Positions 51,355-64,000 of a stretch of DNA of 64,000 bases are shown here, in pieces. Source of the DNA: Anopheles merus (lineage: Eukaryota > Arthropoda > Insecta > Diptera > Culicidae); contig NC_054081.1 of NCBI RefSeq assembly GCF_017562075.2, forward strand, positions 14,076,528 to 14,140,527. The letters are read 5' to 3'. The position numbers and the translations under genes are program-made. The notes beneath the pieces are model-generated. The model was not told the DNA's origin and ran no database searches. It worked only from the letters and a program-made list of their open reading frames with translations. Position 1 is the stretch's first letter, and each line of letters starts with the position of its first letter.

Positions 51355-54300
51355 TATAGCAGGTGCGCTTCGTTTCCGGCCGGGCCGCGCCGCCGCACGC
51401 ACGACGCCACACGCTGCCGTGCCGCGAGTTAGCACCGCTCGGACGCGCACACCTTTATTAGCAAGCATAGCGAATTTATGAACCGCAATCACATCACTTC
51501 GTCGAACCGAGCTCTGTGTGTGTGTGTGTGGAGCTGGTGGATGTCACCCCAAATTACTAGCTGCAGCAGATAGAAGAAAAAAAAACCCCAAATGCGAAGA
51601 GTGAGAAAGAAGCAGAACCACTTTCGAGATGTATGTGTGTGTGTGTGTTGTGAGTGTGGAGCCTGCAATACGAACCACTTTTCGACAGGAAGAACCTTTG
51701 GAAACACCCACGCACACACACACACACTGTTTAGCATTTAGACGATAGATTAGAAATGATAAAACAATGCAAAGGAAGATGCGGTTAGGAAAAAGCGATG
51801 GTTCATTTGCATGAGCGTCAACGTACTAGTTTTTTTCATTTAGATCAATGGTTTTCAGATCTTTTTACCGCATTTCCTCCCATTCCCTACCGGCCCTTAG
51901 ACGGGCTTCAAGAAAATCGGTACAAAATGAGTTAAACATCATTTTCTGTTGCTACCTCCCAACACTTTTACTTTTCATACAAACACCTGGATTGTTAGCT
52001 TGCTTCTATCTGTCAAACGCCCTAAAGATTTGGGAGGAACGTGTTGTTTTTACAGGGTTTTCCAGATGTTTTCATAGTTGTCGGACACTTCCTTGACTTT
52101 TTCTTATTGGAAGTGAACTTCATATGTTGGAAATTGGACTCTATGGCACGTTTTTTGGACAGACTGCTTGGACATTCCTATTGGATTTGTCCATCAAGGG
52201 TTCTATAGAGTCCAATTCAGGTTACATTAAGTTCATTTCACGTGTGAAAGAGTTAATAAAGTGTTCCACAACTATGAGAACTCCTGGAAAGCCCTGTAAC
52301 GCAAAACAAAAGTTTGGGCATAAGTGGGTTAGTAGGAGGTTTTTTTTTTAAATTCTTCGTACGAGGAACGCATATAATTTTGGATGCCTCATCTATTGTC
52401 TTAAGTTGCTCTTAAGGTGGTGTCTTAAGTTGGCTAGTCCATTTTTTTAAGTACTGGATTTTTACAGCAAAATCATGTAGCACCTTGACAAGCTTATTTT
52501 TGGATTTAATAGGGAGCTTTGTACAATGCTACAATGTACAGCTTGTGTTGGTTATTGGACGAATAATCGTTTTTCGAATCTTACTTTTTTTTGATACGAA
52601 TAATCTAGTCATTGACCCAATGCATTTTACGAAATTTTGATAAAAATTTCTCCCTGAAAAAAATATAATAACAATTTGAAAACCGCTGATTTAGATGATG
52701 AACTGGCCGTGAGTCGCAGCTTTTTTGTTAATTTTAATTGATGAAATATATATGGTTTCATTTCGCAATTGCAATACAATTTGTTTACTAAACCATGAAC
52801 ATTATTTGGCAGACCAGAAACGTTCTTTATTTCGACGGGTAGGACGGGTTCTTTTTATGAGTAGCTCAGTGCATTATAATTTGTTAAGAATCGATGAACG
52901 TTGATTAGACGATCTTTATTTTGAATGCACTGACCGTACGGTTCTGGTTCTTTAGTCAGGCCCCTAATTTTCTGTCGAGCATGGAGCTCCTCGAGCGCGT
53001 GTGGGTATTATGACTGTAAATCGGGATTAATAGAAGCAAAACGGTACACCTGCTCTTCCTTTGCTATGTATAAAAAAGAGAGAAAGAGAGTTAAAAAAAC
53101 GATAAATATATATATTTAAAAAAACGAATTTCTTCCGCCGCTTTTACACACACACACACCCGCAGTAGCAGAACTCTGTATCCTGTAGAAGAGCGAAAGT
53201 GTGCAATCTGGTTAAAAATTTCTTGTTAAAAGCGATGCAAAGGAGACGGACAGAGAGCGAAAGACACGTGGTGGAAAAGTAAAAAAAAAATCCAAAAACT
53301 ATAACTATAGCAATTAAAACATACGCAAACGCACGAAGAAAAGCAGCGATGATGTCCCGGTGGGTGTATGTGTGTTGTTTGTGCGCGATATTCGCAACAA
53401 AACATAATCGATCGGTCGGTTTGGGTTTTTTTGCTTTACCATTCGCAACCGCTCGATTGGGACGCGTGGCGTCGCTCACGTGGCTTTTTCTTCGCAACTG
53501 CAAAATTAATTGTCAATTAACCGAACAAACCCCCCACCCGCTATCGAACGAAGAACGAGCAAGCAAGGGAAAGCGCAATGCAATGCGACGAGAATGGGAA
53601 ATAATGTGAATTAGAAGAAAAAAAAAACAATGTCTGCGCCAAAGCCGATTGCGACTTCTTCAGCGCTTTTGTTTCAGCATGTGTTTAAGAGAGGTGTTAT
53701 CCTGTAACAGCCAAGCTAAGGATTGCATTTGCTCCGTTTGGGCAGAGTATTTCCGTTTCGTTTCGTGGGCGCGCGCCACACAACTAACTGATTTTTTCCC
53801 CCATTTTGATGGGCAGAGGCTCAATTCTCCTCCTTCAAAAGCCAGAACAAAATGTTTGTAAAAAACAAAACAAAACACTATCTATTGCTCTTATGTGTAC
53901 AGCAGGTAAATAGGCGAACGAAAAAACAAAAACCGAGGCGAAGCGTACGAACGGAAAAGAAAATTGCTCTTGAAATGGAGAAACGAAAAAAACAAACAAA
54001 CATTTGGGATAGGTTGAAGGAAACCCACTTATGCAGTTAGTAGTTGTGTAGTATGTAACGTTTACAACTTCCCCCCATACCCCCCTCTTTACACGTGCTC
54101 AGCCACGGTCGATGGGAGATAGAGAAGAAAAAAACACGTATGAATGGAACAATTATTAGTCGCGGTGAAGAAAGGTGAAGCTATTAGGTAGTTTATGTGG
54201 CAAACAGTTACAAACGGGCTATTTTGGGGGTATACATACATACATACATACACACACACAGACACGCATAGATACTTAGAGACGCAAGGCGAGAAGTGCA

Positions 54301-57300
54301 CGCTTTTCTAAACCTTTTTCGTTCAAAAAAAAAAACACACACAAAAAACAAAAAAAAACCGAAACTTCCACTCTAGGTGCAGGATTTCGCTTTCACAACC
54401 GGTATTATTATAATTTTAAAGTAGAGCATAGCGTTTAATGGTGTTTCGTTTTCTGCTGCTCCGCTTTGTTAAAAAGGGAGTGAACCCACACACACCACAC
54501 ACATAGACACTTAAAAGCGAGGAACAGAATAGAGTGTTTTAATAATTTGTGTTCGGCACAGCTAGCGCGCACCGCAAGTTTAATGTGTATTGTTGCTACT
54601 GGGAAACAACCTACGCCACCCTCCCCCCCCCCCCCTGCCCAATCTCTTTATCCCGCATCCCTGTGCACTTGTTTAGAGTAGAAACGAATTTCTAACACCT
54701 CTCTATCTCTCACTCTTTCTCCCTCCCACATTTTCCTGCAAGGAAATATTCCTTGAAAAAAAAAATAGCTCCTCAAATCCTTTCCCTGACGGGTGAATGG
54801 GTTGAGATATGCCAACAGTAGTAGTGCAACCCTCTGTAGAACGCTTCGGTTAATTAGAGGGGGGCGTTTTCCTGTTTTCCCCCGTTGCCTTTCTTCCGTA
54901 TTTTTTGTCCCTTGCAAAGAAAAAAAAAACACGTAATCGCCGTGTTGTGAAATTCTATCCATTTGTGAGGGTGCGAGCGTGTGTGTGTAGAAAACGAAAC
55001 CAATTAAAAACAAAAAAAAGAACAAACACTATAAAAAACCAAGTTATGTATTTTAGTTCTGCCGCAGACCACACACAACGCAACAAACCACAAATAAAGA
55101 GAAGCGAAAGAACAAACAAACAAAAAAAACGTATGCAAAACTGAAACTGAAAATTTGGTAGTCAATTTATTTAGCCACTAGCGCATCACTTCCTATCGCC
55201 GCCCCCCCCCCCCCCACCATTCAGTACAGGGAGCCCTTGTCTTCCGCGTACAGGAAGTAGATCGGTACCGGGGGCCGCCCGTCGCCGAGCTGCACCAGCT
55301 CGACGTGGCGGATCAGAAAGACGGCCGCCAGGCCGTAGAACAGCTGCGGCAGCCCCAGGTTGGCCACCTTGATGCAGCGAAAGAACCGATCGTCCAGCGT
55401 CAGGTCCTGCCAGGGGCGGCGCGTGCAGTGGTACTTCATGTACGGGTAGCAGCCGGTGCGCAGGATGTGATAGTTGGCCCCGGTGTCGAGCGTCCAGTTG
55501 AAGTGCGACCAGCCGAACTGATCGTTCCGCACGTCGCTGTGCTGTTGTGGAGGGCGGGAGAGTGCGGTGAGTATGGGAAATAGACTGAAAAAGGGCGCTG
55601 CTACCTTGATGAAGTACGACGTCCAGGGCGGTTCGTTGCACTGCTTCAGGTAGGCGGTCAGCACCTCGGACACCTTCGGCTTGGTGGCGGCGCCGCCGCC
55701 GGTCGCACTGTGAAGGGTCCGCTTGATGAGTAGCAGCAGCATCGCCGGCGGATGGAAATGTGCTTCGCCTGCAAGAACAGTGTAAGGGGTGAGAAGTGCT
55801 GTTCGGTAAGATTCACGAATCTGAATGAAACTTTGAAGTGATGCAATGAATCTGAATCTCGGTGGGACAGATTCACAAATCTCAAAGATTCATTGATATC
55901 AAAGATTGATGGATATCAAAAAATGTATATTTCTCGAGAGATTCGCGAATCTCTCAGAATGCATAAATCTTCAAAGATTCATAAAGTTTGAGCTTCTTCT
56001 TATTCTTCTTGTTGGTGTAACAACCTACGTGGTCATGCCAGCCTATACAGGCTTTCGAGACTGCTTGGAAAGCATCACGCAGCCGAATAGTTTGTTTTGC
56101 TACAGAGAGATATGGTGTATGCGAGGCCTCGACGGGCATGTCGCGCAATTTCAATATTTTGAAAATCATACATCCCCAAAGATTGATGAATCTCTGGAGA
56201 TTTTTAAATCTGTATGGATTTATAAATCCTGCGGCTTCATGAATCAAGGCAGATGCTTAATATGCCGCCTGTCAAGATCCTGTCCCAGATCCTGTTCTGC
56301 AGACTTGCGCCCCTTGCTACAAATATAATCGGCAGCTACCAAGCTGGGTAGGTACCGCTGGGTGCTCTACGTCAGATCCTCCAGAAGTGCGGAGAGCGCC
56401 AGACCCCTACGCACCACCTGTTCATCGATATCAAGGCGGCTAACGACACCATAGACCGGAAGAAGCTATGGAGCATCATGCAGCGGTACCATTTCCCTGG
56501 GAAGTTGATCCGGCTCTTAGAGGTCACCATGAACGGAGTGTAGTGTAAGGTGAGAGTATCGAACTTGACGTCGGAATCGTTCGAATCTCACAGGGTTCTG
56601 AAGCATTGGGGACGGATTCTCCTTTCTGCTCTTCAACATCGCCCTAGAAGGTGTCGTTCGAAGCGTGAGGCTAGAAAACGACATCCGTGGCACGATCCTC
56701 TACCGTTCTATCCAATTTCTTGGCTTCGCGGATGACATCGTCATCATCGGCAGGACAACAGCGAAGATGTGTGTGGCGACTCAAAAGCGAAGCATCAATA
56801 ACTGGATTGAGAATCAATGCGACGAAGACAAAGTACCTGCTTGCCGGAGAACCAGACCATCTGGGAAGCAGTGTATTAGTTGATGGCGACAACCTCGAGA
56901 TAGTAAAGGAGTTCTCGAGACGGTCGTTACTTCGTACAATGACATCAGCAGCGAAATCAGGAGACGCATTGTGCAGGGGAATCGGGCATACTATGAGCTT
57001 CACCGACTGCTGCGATCCAGAACACTTCAACCCCGCACGAAATGTCAGATATATCGCACATTGGTTCTCTATAGACACGAGTCCTGGACCGTCCGAACGG
57101 AGGATGCAAACGCTCTGGGCGTGTTAGAGCAACGCATCCTCCGAACCATCTTTGGCGGTGTGCTCGAGCAAGTAGTTTGGAGGAGAAGGATGAAGCTGAA
57201 TGATCAGCTAAAGCAAGACCTATCGGAGAACGGGTGTGTACGTGGATGGGAGGCTGCAGCCAGGTATCGAGCATCCTGGAGAATGATTGTTGACCGGGTA

Positions 57301-60300
57301 ATGTCACACTGACCGCGTCGTGAGCAGGCCAACAAGAGATAGAGAGAAAGGCTTCACAAATCCTTGGAGATCCATTTGCCTTTAGAGATTGGAATGAATC
57401 CTGGAACATTCTTGAATCTCATCGCTGAATATTAATATAGATGAGTATCAAAGATTTATGCAACCCAACACACTCATTTGGGAACGTGGTGATTACCGCT
57501 TTTGAAAGCTCGTGGTCGGAATGGGGAATAAGTCACATACACGCAGGCTGATTTTTAAGCTTTTTAATTATTTATTCTCCTTTTACAGTAATAACTCGTG
57601 GGTTTACAGCACCGAACAGGGGGAGAGGTATATTTGTGTGGATATCATCGAGAGTGTGAGTGTGTGTGTGTGTGTTTTTGCTTTATGTCCGTTATCCTCC
57701 TACTCCCCTCCCCGTGTTTGCCCCAATCAATTGGGTGTTCGTAGGTGCGTCGCAGGTTTTTTTTTTGCGTTTTCGCATTCCCCTTTTGCAAGGATCGATT
57801 GAATCAAAATTGTATGCTCTAGAGATAACAACGGAACAAAACAAAAAGAAGAAACGGGATACATTTCTCCTTTCCTACACGCTACGGCCGCTGCGGCTTA
57901 GCGATCGATCTCGCCGAACACGACGTCCAGCGTGCCGATGATGGCGACCACGTCCGCGAGCATGTGGTGGCGGCCGATCTTGTCGAGCGCGGCCAGATGG
58001 GCGAACCCGGGCGCCTTGATCTTGCACCGGTACGGCCGGCTCGAGCCGTCCGACACGACGTACAGCCCGAACTCGCCCTTCGGCGCCTCGACCGCGGTGT
58101 AGGTGGCGCCCGGCGGCACCTGGTACCCCTGCGTGAACAGCTTGAAGTGGTGGATCAGCGCCTCCATCGAGTGCTTCATCTCGCCGCGGGACGGCGGCGT
58201 CAGCTTCGCGTCGTCCGTCTTGATCTCGCCCGCCGGCATCTGGTTCAGGCACTGGTCGATGATGCGGAGCGACTGGCGCATCTCCTCCACCCGGCACAGG
58301 TAGCGATCGTAGCAGTCGCCCTTGGTGCCGATCGGCACGTCGAACTCGACCAGATCGTACGCGTCGTACGGTTGCGATTTGCGCAGGTCCCACTTGATGC
58401 CGGAACCGCGCAGCATCACGCCGCTGAAGCCGTAGTTGAGTGCGTCCTCGGCCGACACCACGCCGATGTCGACGGTACGCTGCACCCAGATGCGATTGGT
58501 CGTCAGCACGTCCTCCACCTCGTCCAGCCGCTCGCCGAACTTGGACGCAAACTCGTAGATGTCGTCCAGCAGCCCGAGCGGCAGGTCCTGCGATACGCCG
58601 CCCGGCCGGATGTAGGCGGCGTGCATGCGCGCCCCCGACACGCGCTCGTAAAACTCCATCATCTTCTCGCGCTCCTCGAACAGCCAGAAGAAGGGCGTGA
58701 GGGCGCCGACGTCCAGCGCGTGCGTACCGACCGCCATGATGTGGTTCAGGATGCGCGTGATCTCCGCGAACAGCACGCGGATGTACTTGGCCCGCAGCGG
58801 GATGTCGATGTTGAGCAGCTTCTCGACCGCGAGCGAGTAGCACTGCTCGTTGCACATCATCGACACGTAGTCGAGCCGGTCGAAGTACGGCAGCGCCTGC
58901 GTGTACGTCTTGTACTCGATCAGCTTCTCGGTGCCGCGGTGCAGCAGCCCGATGTGCGGATCCGCCCGCATCACCGTCTCGCCGTCCAGCTCGAGCACCA
59001 GCCGCAGTACGCCGTGAGCGGCCGGGTGCTGCGGTCCAAAGTTGAGGCTCAGGTTGCGCACCGTCTTCTCGACCGGCGCAATCTTGCTGTTCCACGGCGG
59101 CAGCTTCCAGCGGGACGTCACCTCGTCCGGGTACATGACCGGCCCCTTGAACTGGTCGATGAACTGCTCGTCCGGGAACCACTTGCCGGCGGACCGGGCC
59201 GGCTGCTGCCCGTTACATAAAGCGGCGACATTTTTCAGCAGCCCGCCGCCGGTTACATAAACGTTCGCGGCGGTGCGCTTCGCCACCGTGTTCAGCACGC
59301 TGAATGCCATCCTGCCCCCTAATGGCCCTGGTGGTGGTGGGGTGTTGCTCTCTTTGCTTTTCCGGTCGAGCTAAAAGATGGCGGGGAGCAAAGGGATAGG
59401 GGTGGAGGAGAAAAACAGAGATTTTAATACAATCAATAACACCGTACGGGTGGGAGGGGATACGAGCACTCGGGGGAGGTATGTCGTAGAGCACCGATGA
59501 AGGGAAGACAGTTCGTTCGCACCTTTCGGGAAGTGTTTTGCTTCTTCTTTTCTGCACACGGACACGATTTGTGTTTGAGTGTGTGTATGCTGTTTGTGCA
59601 CTTTTCACTTGCTTTTTGACAGAAATTATTACTCAAGATTAACTCACACACTCGCTCGCCTTCTCTATTTCTCTCTCACTCTCTCTATCGCACGCATGCA
59701 CCGCAATGACAGGAAAAGTTCCTCGCACAATGAAAACACCGCGAACAATTTCGGGAAACAGAAACTGCGGCACCGTTTAGCTTCTGTTTTCGTTTCTTCG
59801 AAAACCGAGCGAACGTTGGAAAAACAAAGGAAAGGACGGGGCGGGGGGAAATGGAGGGAAGCTTACCCTAACGATTTCCGGACCGACTGCAGAACGGCGA
59901 AGGGTTGGTGTTTTTCTGGCTAGCTTGTGGGAAAATTTCCTGCACAACAATACGCAATCGGGGCAGCGGTTTTGACAGCCTTTGACAGCTGTCAGTGCTG
60001 GAGCCGCTTGTGTCCCGTTCACATAGCCCGGTCAGAACACAAATTTTTGCACACTTTGTGGGTGTGTTGTTTACAGTTTTGCTGGGTGCATTTTGTGAAA
60101 TTTTGTGACAAATGTGCAAAAGAAATAGAACACAGCAAAAAACAAAAAGGGTAAAAATAAGGTTCAGTCCCCTACGTTACATTGGAAAAGCGTTACATGA
60201 AATATTCCCAAGCAACATTTTTATGTTGGATTCGTCATCCACGACCAACCAATGTACATTTTGTAAATAAACAATATTTTGAACTGCGACGATTAGTTCT

Positions 60301-63300
60301 AGTGAAGCGCCGTTTGTGCGGGTACCCTTTTATCCGGGTGCCCGTTTATTCATGCCGTAGAGAAATTGAGCTGTCAAAGGTGACATTGCGTATTGTATAG
60401 AATATTGAAAAAAAAAAAAAAGGTTATCAGAGCATATGTTTACAACAAAAACGCTATCTGAAGTGCCATAAATCCACTAAACGACCCCTAAACCACATGT
60501 TTACACATGCCAATCGCCAGTAGTGAACTCATCAAACTCGTGTCAAAATACATGGGTTTTCTATCACTTGCGGGTATCCAGTAGCTCAGTTTCGAAAGGT
60601 TCGAGAAGGCTAATGTAAACACTCAGAAAGACTTCGTTTAGCAGACGGCAAATTGCTCCTGCATTCTAAAAATAGCTAGAAAAGCCGATGGCGGCATTTG
60701 TTGATGAGATGGTCTCACAGCGGAGCTGTCCTCGCTTTGAGAACTTTCGCAAGCGCCACAGATTAAGCTTCAATGACTGGAAAATCAAATGATAAACGAA
60801 GTTTCCTATATTCCGTTAAGGTAGAGACCTTGAGTAGTTTAGAACTCGTTTAGTGGTCGTTTAGTGGATTAAGGGCACTTGAGATTCCACCAACAGATGG
60901 TGCCACCAGCCTTTTTATGCTACAGGCGGTACCCGAGATACACGGTACCTCTTATACGCGGATTCAGAGATACGCGGTTTTCTAAATTTGACAATTTTTT
61001 GAGCAAATTGTACTGATTTGACACATCAATTGTAAATTACCAAATAATTTCCGTTTTGATCGGATGTTAAAAACTATTTCAAAAGGTTTGAAACTGTTAT
61101 TTCATTCAGAATCATATCAAATAATTGATTAAGTGGCTAAAACCACCCCCTAGTTGCAAATTTACACGAAAATTAGTGATATTTTGGCTAGAAATCACGA
61201 GATTCGACTTACGCGGAAATTCGAGATACGCGGTATTTTGCGGCCGTTTTCGGTCCCCATTGACCGTGTATCTCGGGGACCGCCTGTATTTTTAGAATGC
61301 ATCAGTCGTTTGGCATCTGCTAAATGAAGTCTTTTTATATTTCATTTTGGTTGAGAGCCTGAGCCATTTAGAACTCGTTTAGTGGTCGTTTGGTGGATGT
61401 GTGATACTTTGGATGTAGCCATTTTATTCTTAAATAATAAGTTTATGTAGCTTAAGTTCAAAAGAAATTTTGAAAATGTACTTTAAATAAACTATAGTGT
61501 GGCTTTTTCGTTGTCTACTTTTAGATTCGTTCGAAAATGATGTGCCCTATCGTTAAAGTTGGTCATGTACCCATTTTATTCTTAAATAATACCGATTTGT
61601 TTTATTAAAATAATGTCACATAAAAGTAGCTCCTGTTTTTTTATCAAAAACTAAAGCTTTGAATGTAAAATGAGCTCTACGACATCGCCCATCGATATAA
61701 GAAAGTCTAATTTACAAACACACCCAAACTTGGCGCTTTCAACACACTTAATCTCACACAAATCCACAATTTCAGGCGTATCGAGTACTAATCGAGTAGA
61801 TAGGGAAAAACATTTTGGAGCAAATGGGCACTTGGGCACGAATCCGCGAATCTCAAATAGACGCAGAGCGACAACGTCTCGCGCGACAAAAAATAGCTCA
61901 AAATTTCACTCCTCGTAGGTCAAAGTAGTGCACTTGACCCAGTCAACCGACATGTTTTTTGTATAAAAATATAAAAATTAAGTGAAAATGTGTCTCAATC
62001 TATTTTGTTGTGATTTAAATTAGTCTTCGTTGTAAAAAAACAAGTAGCTCTCTTTGCAAAATTGAGCTACTTTATGTCGTGCGCGATGTTGTTGCTCTAT
62101 GTCTATTTCAACGGTAAGAGATACCGTGTATCTCAGGAACCGCCGGTAGTTGCTTTTCTCATGATCAATATAAACAATAAATACTGAGACATGATTATCT
62201 ATCAATTTGCTAATCTACGACAGTTAAAACAGGTGTTCGTTCAACAGCAACAAAAATGCTGCCTAGGTTTAACCGTAGAGTTGGCAACCAGATTTACACA
62301 CGTAAGTTGGCAACCGGCATACCCGGGTATTCCACACGTTTTGATGCAAAAAAGTGACGATTTTCATAGGTAAACAATGCTTTCTATATTTTAATGCTGT
62401 AAGCAAGTAATGCCGACCAGATATTCTCTTCTATTTCATTTATTTATTAAGTTTTTTTCATTTTATTATAAAAATAACGTTCAAATTGAAATTTGGAATC
62501 GCTTGAATTTGACTCGAAAATAAGCACAATACGAAAAGAGGAAGAAGAGAAACGTCATTCTCCATACAAAATGTATGGAATACCCGGGTATGCTGGTTGC
62601 CAACTTACGTGGTAAAGTTTAAAAAAATCAAAATAAAATACTTACAGGCTGTTTAAAATTACAATTTATGCATCAAAAAATCATAATTAAAAGTTGAGAG
62701 ACTACGGAAAATTTCAGGTGAATAAAAGCAATGAATCAAAAGTTATTGCAGTTCGAAGTTGAAAAAAATACCCGGGTATCCGGTTGCCAACTTAAAGGTT
62801 AAGACAAAACATGCGTTACGCGTAACGCTAGCGTAACGTAGAGCGCTGAGCTGACTTAAAAAAAAAAGTTTGTGCCAGTGCGTGCTCCCGGTCAGGGTGA
62901 CGTTTTGTCAGCATCCGTAGGCAAACCTCGGTCTGTAGCAACCTCGGCCCGGGGGCTGACAAGCCGTCAAGAAAACAAAAGGCCAATGTTTCAGCAACAC
63001 CCCCTGCCCGGTTTCGCCGTCTCCTTTCCCCCCGCTGCCTACCCGTACCTGCTTGGAAGATTTCGGGGAAAAGATCCCGAGTTGACGTACGGGGCGATAG
63101 CAGGGACAGGACAGGTCGAATCGTTTTGCGAAGTGGGTTCTCTCGTTATTTTCTTTTTGTTATTGTGGTGCGGCCCCCGGGGGAACGGAACGCTTTCCCT
63201 CCATGGTTGACCGCTCTCGGTGTGTGCGTGCCTTGTGCGGGTTTTGCCAAACATTTGTTCGTTCGTACCAGAGTGGTGGTGAGTATTGGGAGCGTTTGTC

Positions 63301-64000
63301 GCAGCGCCCTGCCTGCCCGCACTCCAGCAGCCTTTCCACTGTGTGTGTGTGTGTCTTACGTCTTCGCTTTTTGTCGTGTCGCTTTTCTTGCAGAATCCAT
63401 TCCAAAGCTCTTCGCTGCCCAACAGGGGCAACGTTTTCCCTCCGTGTGTGTGTGTTAGTGAGTTGAAGAGCTAGCGAAAGGAGTGGGGCAACGCGGAAAG
63501 CATGCCGACCTGGCGTCGGCGCCTGTAACAACCACACACAGCAACACACACACACACACACATAGTCAGCTCCTGCCTCCAGCCTGATGAACCGCCACGG
63601 GAACACTCCCGGGCGACCGGTCGATTCGGGCCATCTGTACGCCGCGCTGATGTCGGACGGGGGCCAGCTGCCGGGCGCGTTCGTGCCGGGCGGCAACGCG
63701 TTCTCGCTCGCTCACTACCAGAACATGCCGAACGACCAGGTCGACTGGGCCGCGCTCGCCCAGCAATGGATCAAGATGCGCGAAACCTGGATCCAGCCGA
63801 TGCCCAGCCTGATACCGTCGCCGCCCCCGCCGCCTTCCTTCGACCGGGACGATGGGGACGGTGGTCCGGCGGTGCAGGCCGGTCGAATGGAACCGCTCCA
63901 TCAACACCATCAACACCATCAACAGCAGCAGCAGCCGCAGCAGCACCACCACCACCAGCGCCACCCACAGCCGCTGGACCAGTACGAGGAGCAGGGCGAA

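Overview
The window looks like nuclear DNA from a dipteran insect, most likely a mosquito and possibly Anopheles. The evidence is short introns, strongly GC-biased coding exons set in AT-rich spacers, abundant CA/TG microsatellites, and protein matches to conserved animal families. The species assignment is inference. One ambiguous base (n at 19660) shows this is assembled sequence.

Six protein-coding genes can be supported. They are: a secreted lipocalin (minus, 6141-5215, four exons); a BTB-BACK protein of the BTBD17 type (minus, 29642-26593, four exons); an AHCYL/IRBIT-type S-adenosylhomocysteine hydrolase-like protein (plus, 44733-51354, five exons); a C15orf61 family protein (minus, 55742-55221, two exons); the complex I 49-kDa subunit NDUFS2 (minus, 59310-57898, single coding exon); and the first coding exon of a PNISR-like RNA-processing protein (plus, from 63587 off the right edge). 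For the multi-exon genes the joins were read by eye; GT/AG sites and codon phase agree at every join. The genes do not form an operon or an evident pathway. AHCYL and C15orf61 are convergent.

The rest is mostly transposable-element DNA, and several elements can be delimited to the base because they carry target-site duplications (TSDs) or interrupt related copies. hAT-type elements with 8-bp TSDs lie at 18770-19471, 23719-25276 and 51846-52688. A second hAT-like group (38898-39978, 42611-43404, 45351-46741, nested 39076-39639, and relatives at 899-3166, 49317-49922 and 55805-57455) has TAGTG(A/T)TGGG-like ends. Its body consists largely of degenerate short-period motifs (GGAATCGG/TCCGGAGTCG or GATTCATGAATCT). 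Decayed reverse transcriptase ORFs sit inside two of its members. The region 31165-35831 is a nest of one MITE family (CCCAAGYGCCACA ends, about 585 bp, 2-bp TSDs) up to three insertions deep, interrupted by a second 2-bp-TSD element (31381-32202). TA-duplicating MITEs lie at 11506-12653, 52053-52296 and 60923-61286.

The remaining spacers (roughly 1-898, 3167-5214, 6142-11505, 12654-13700, 14966-18769, 20884-23718, 35834-38889, 39987-42602, 43413-44732 and 52697-55165) are unique-looking DNA with microsatellites. I found no convincing coding exon in them; some may be untranslated exons, introns or regulatory DNA. No CRISPR array, operon or prokaryote-like system is present. The strongest candidate for something under-described is the short-repeat-bodied hAT-like element group.
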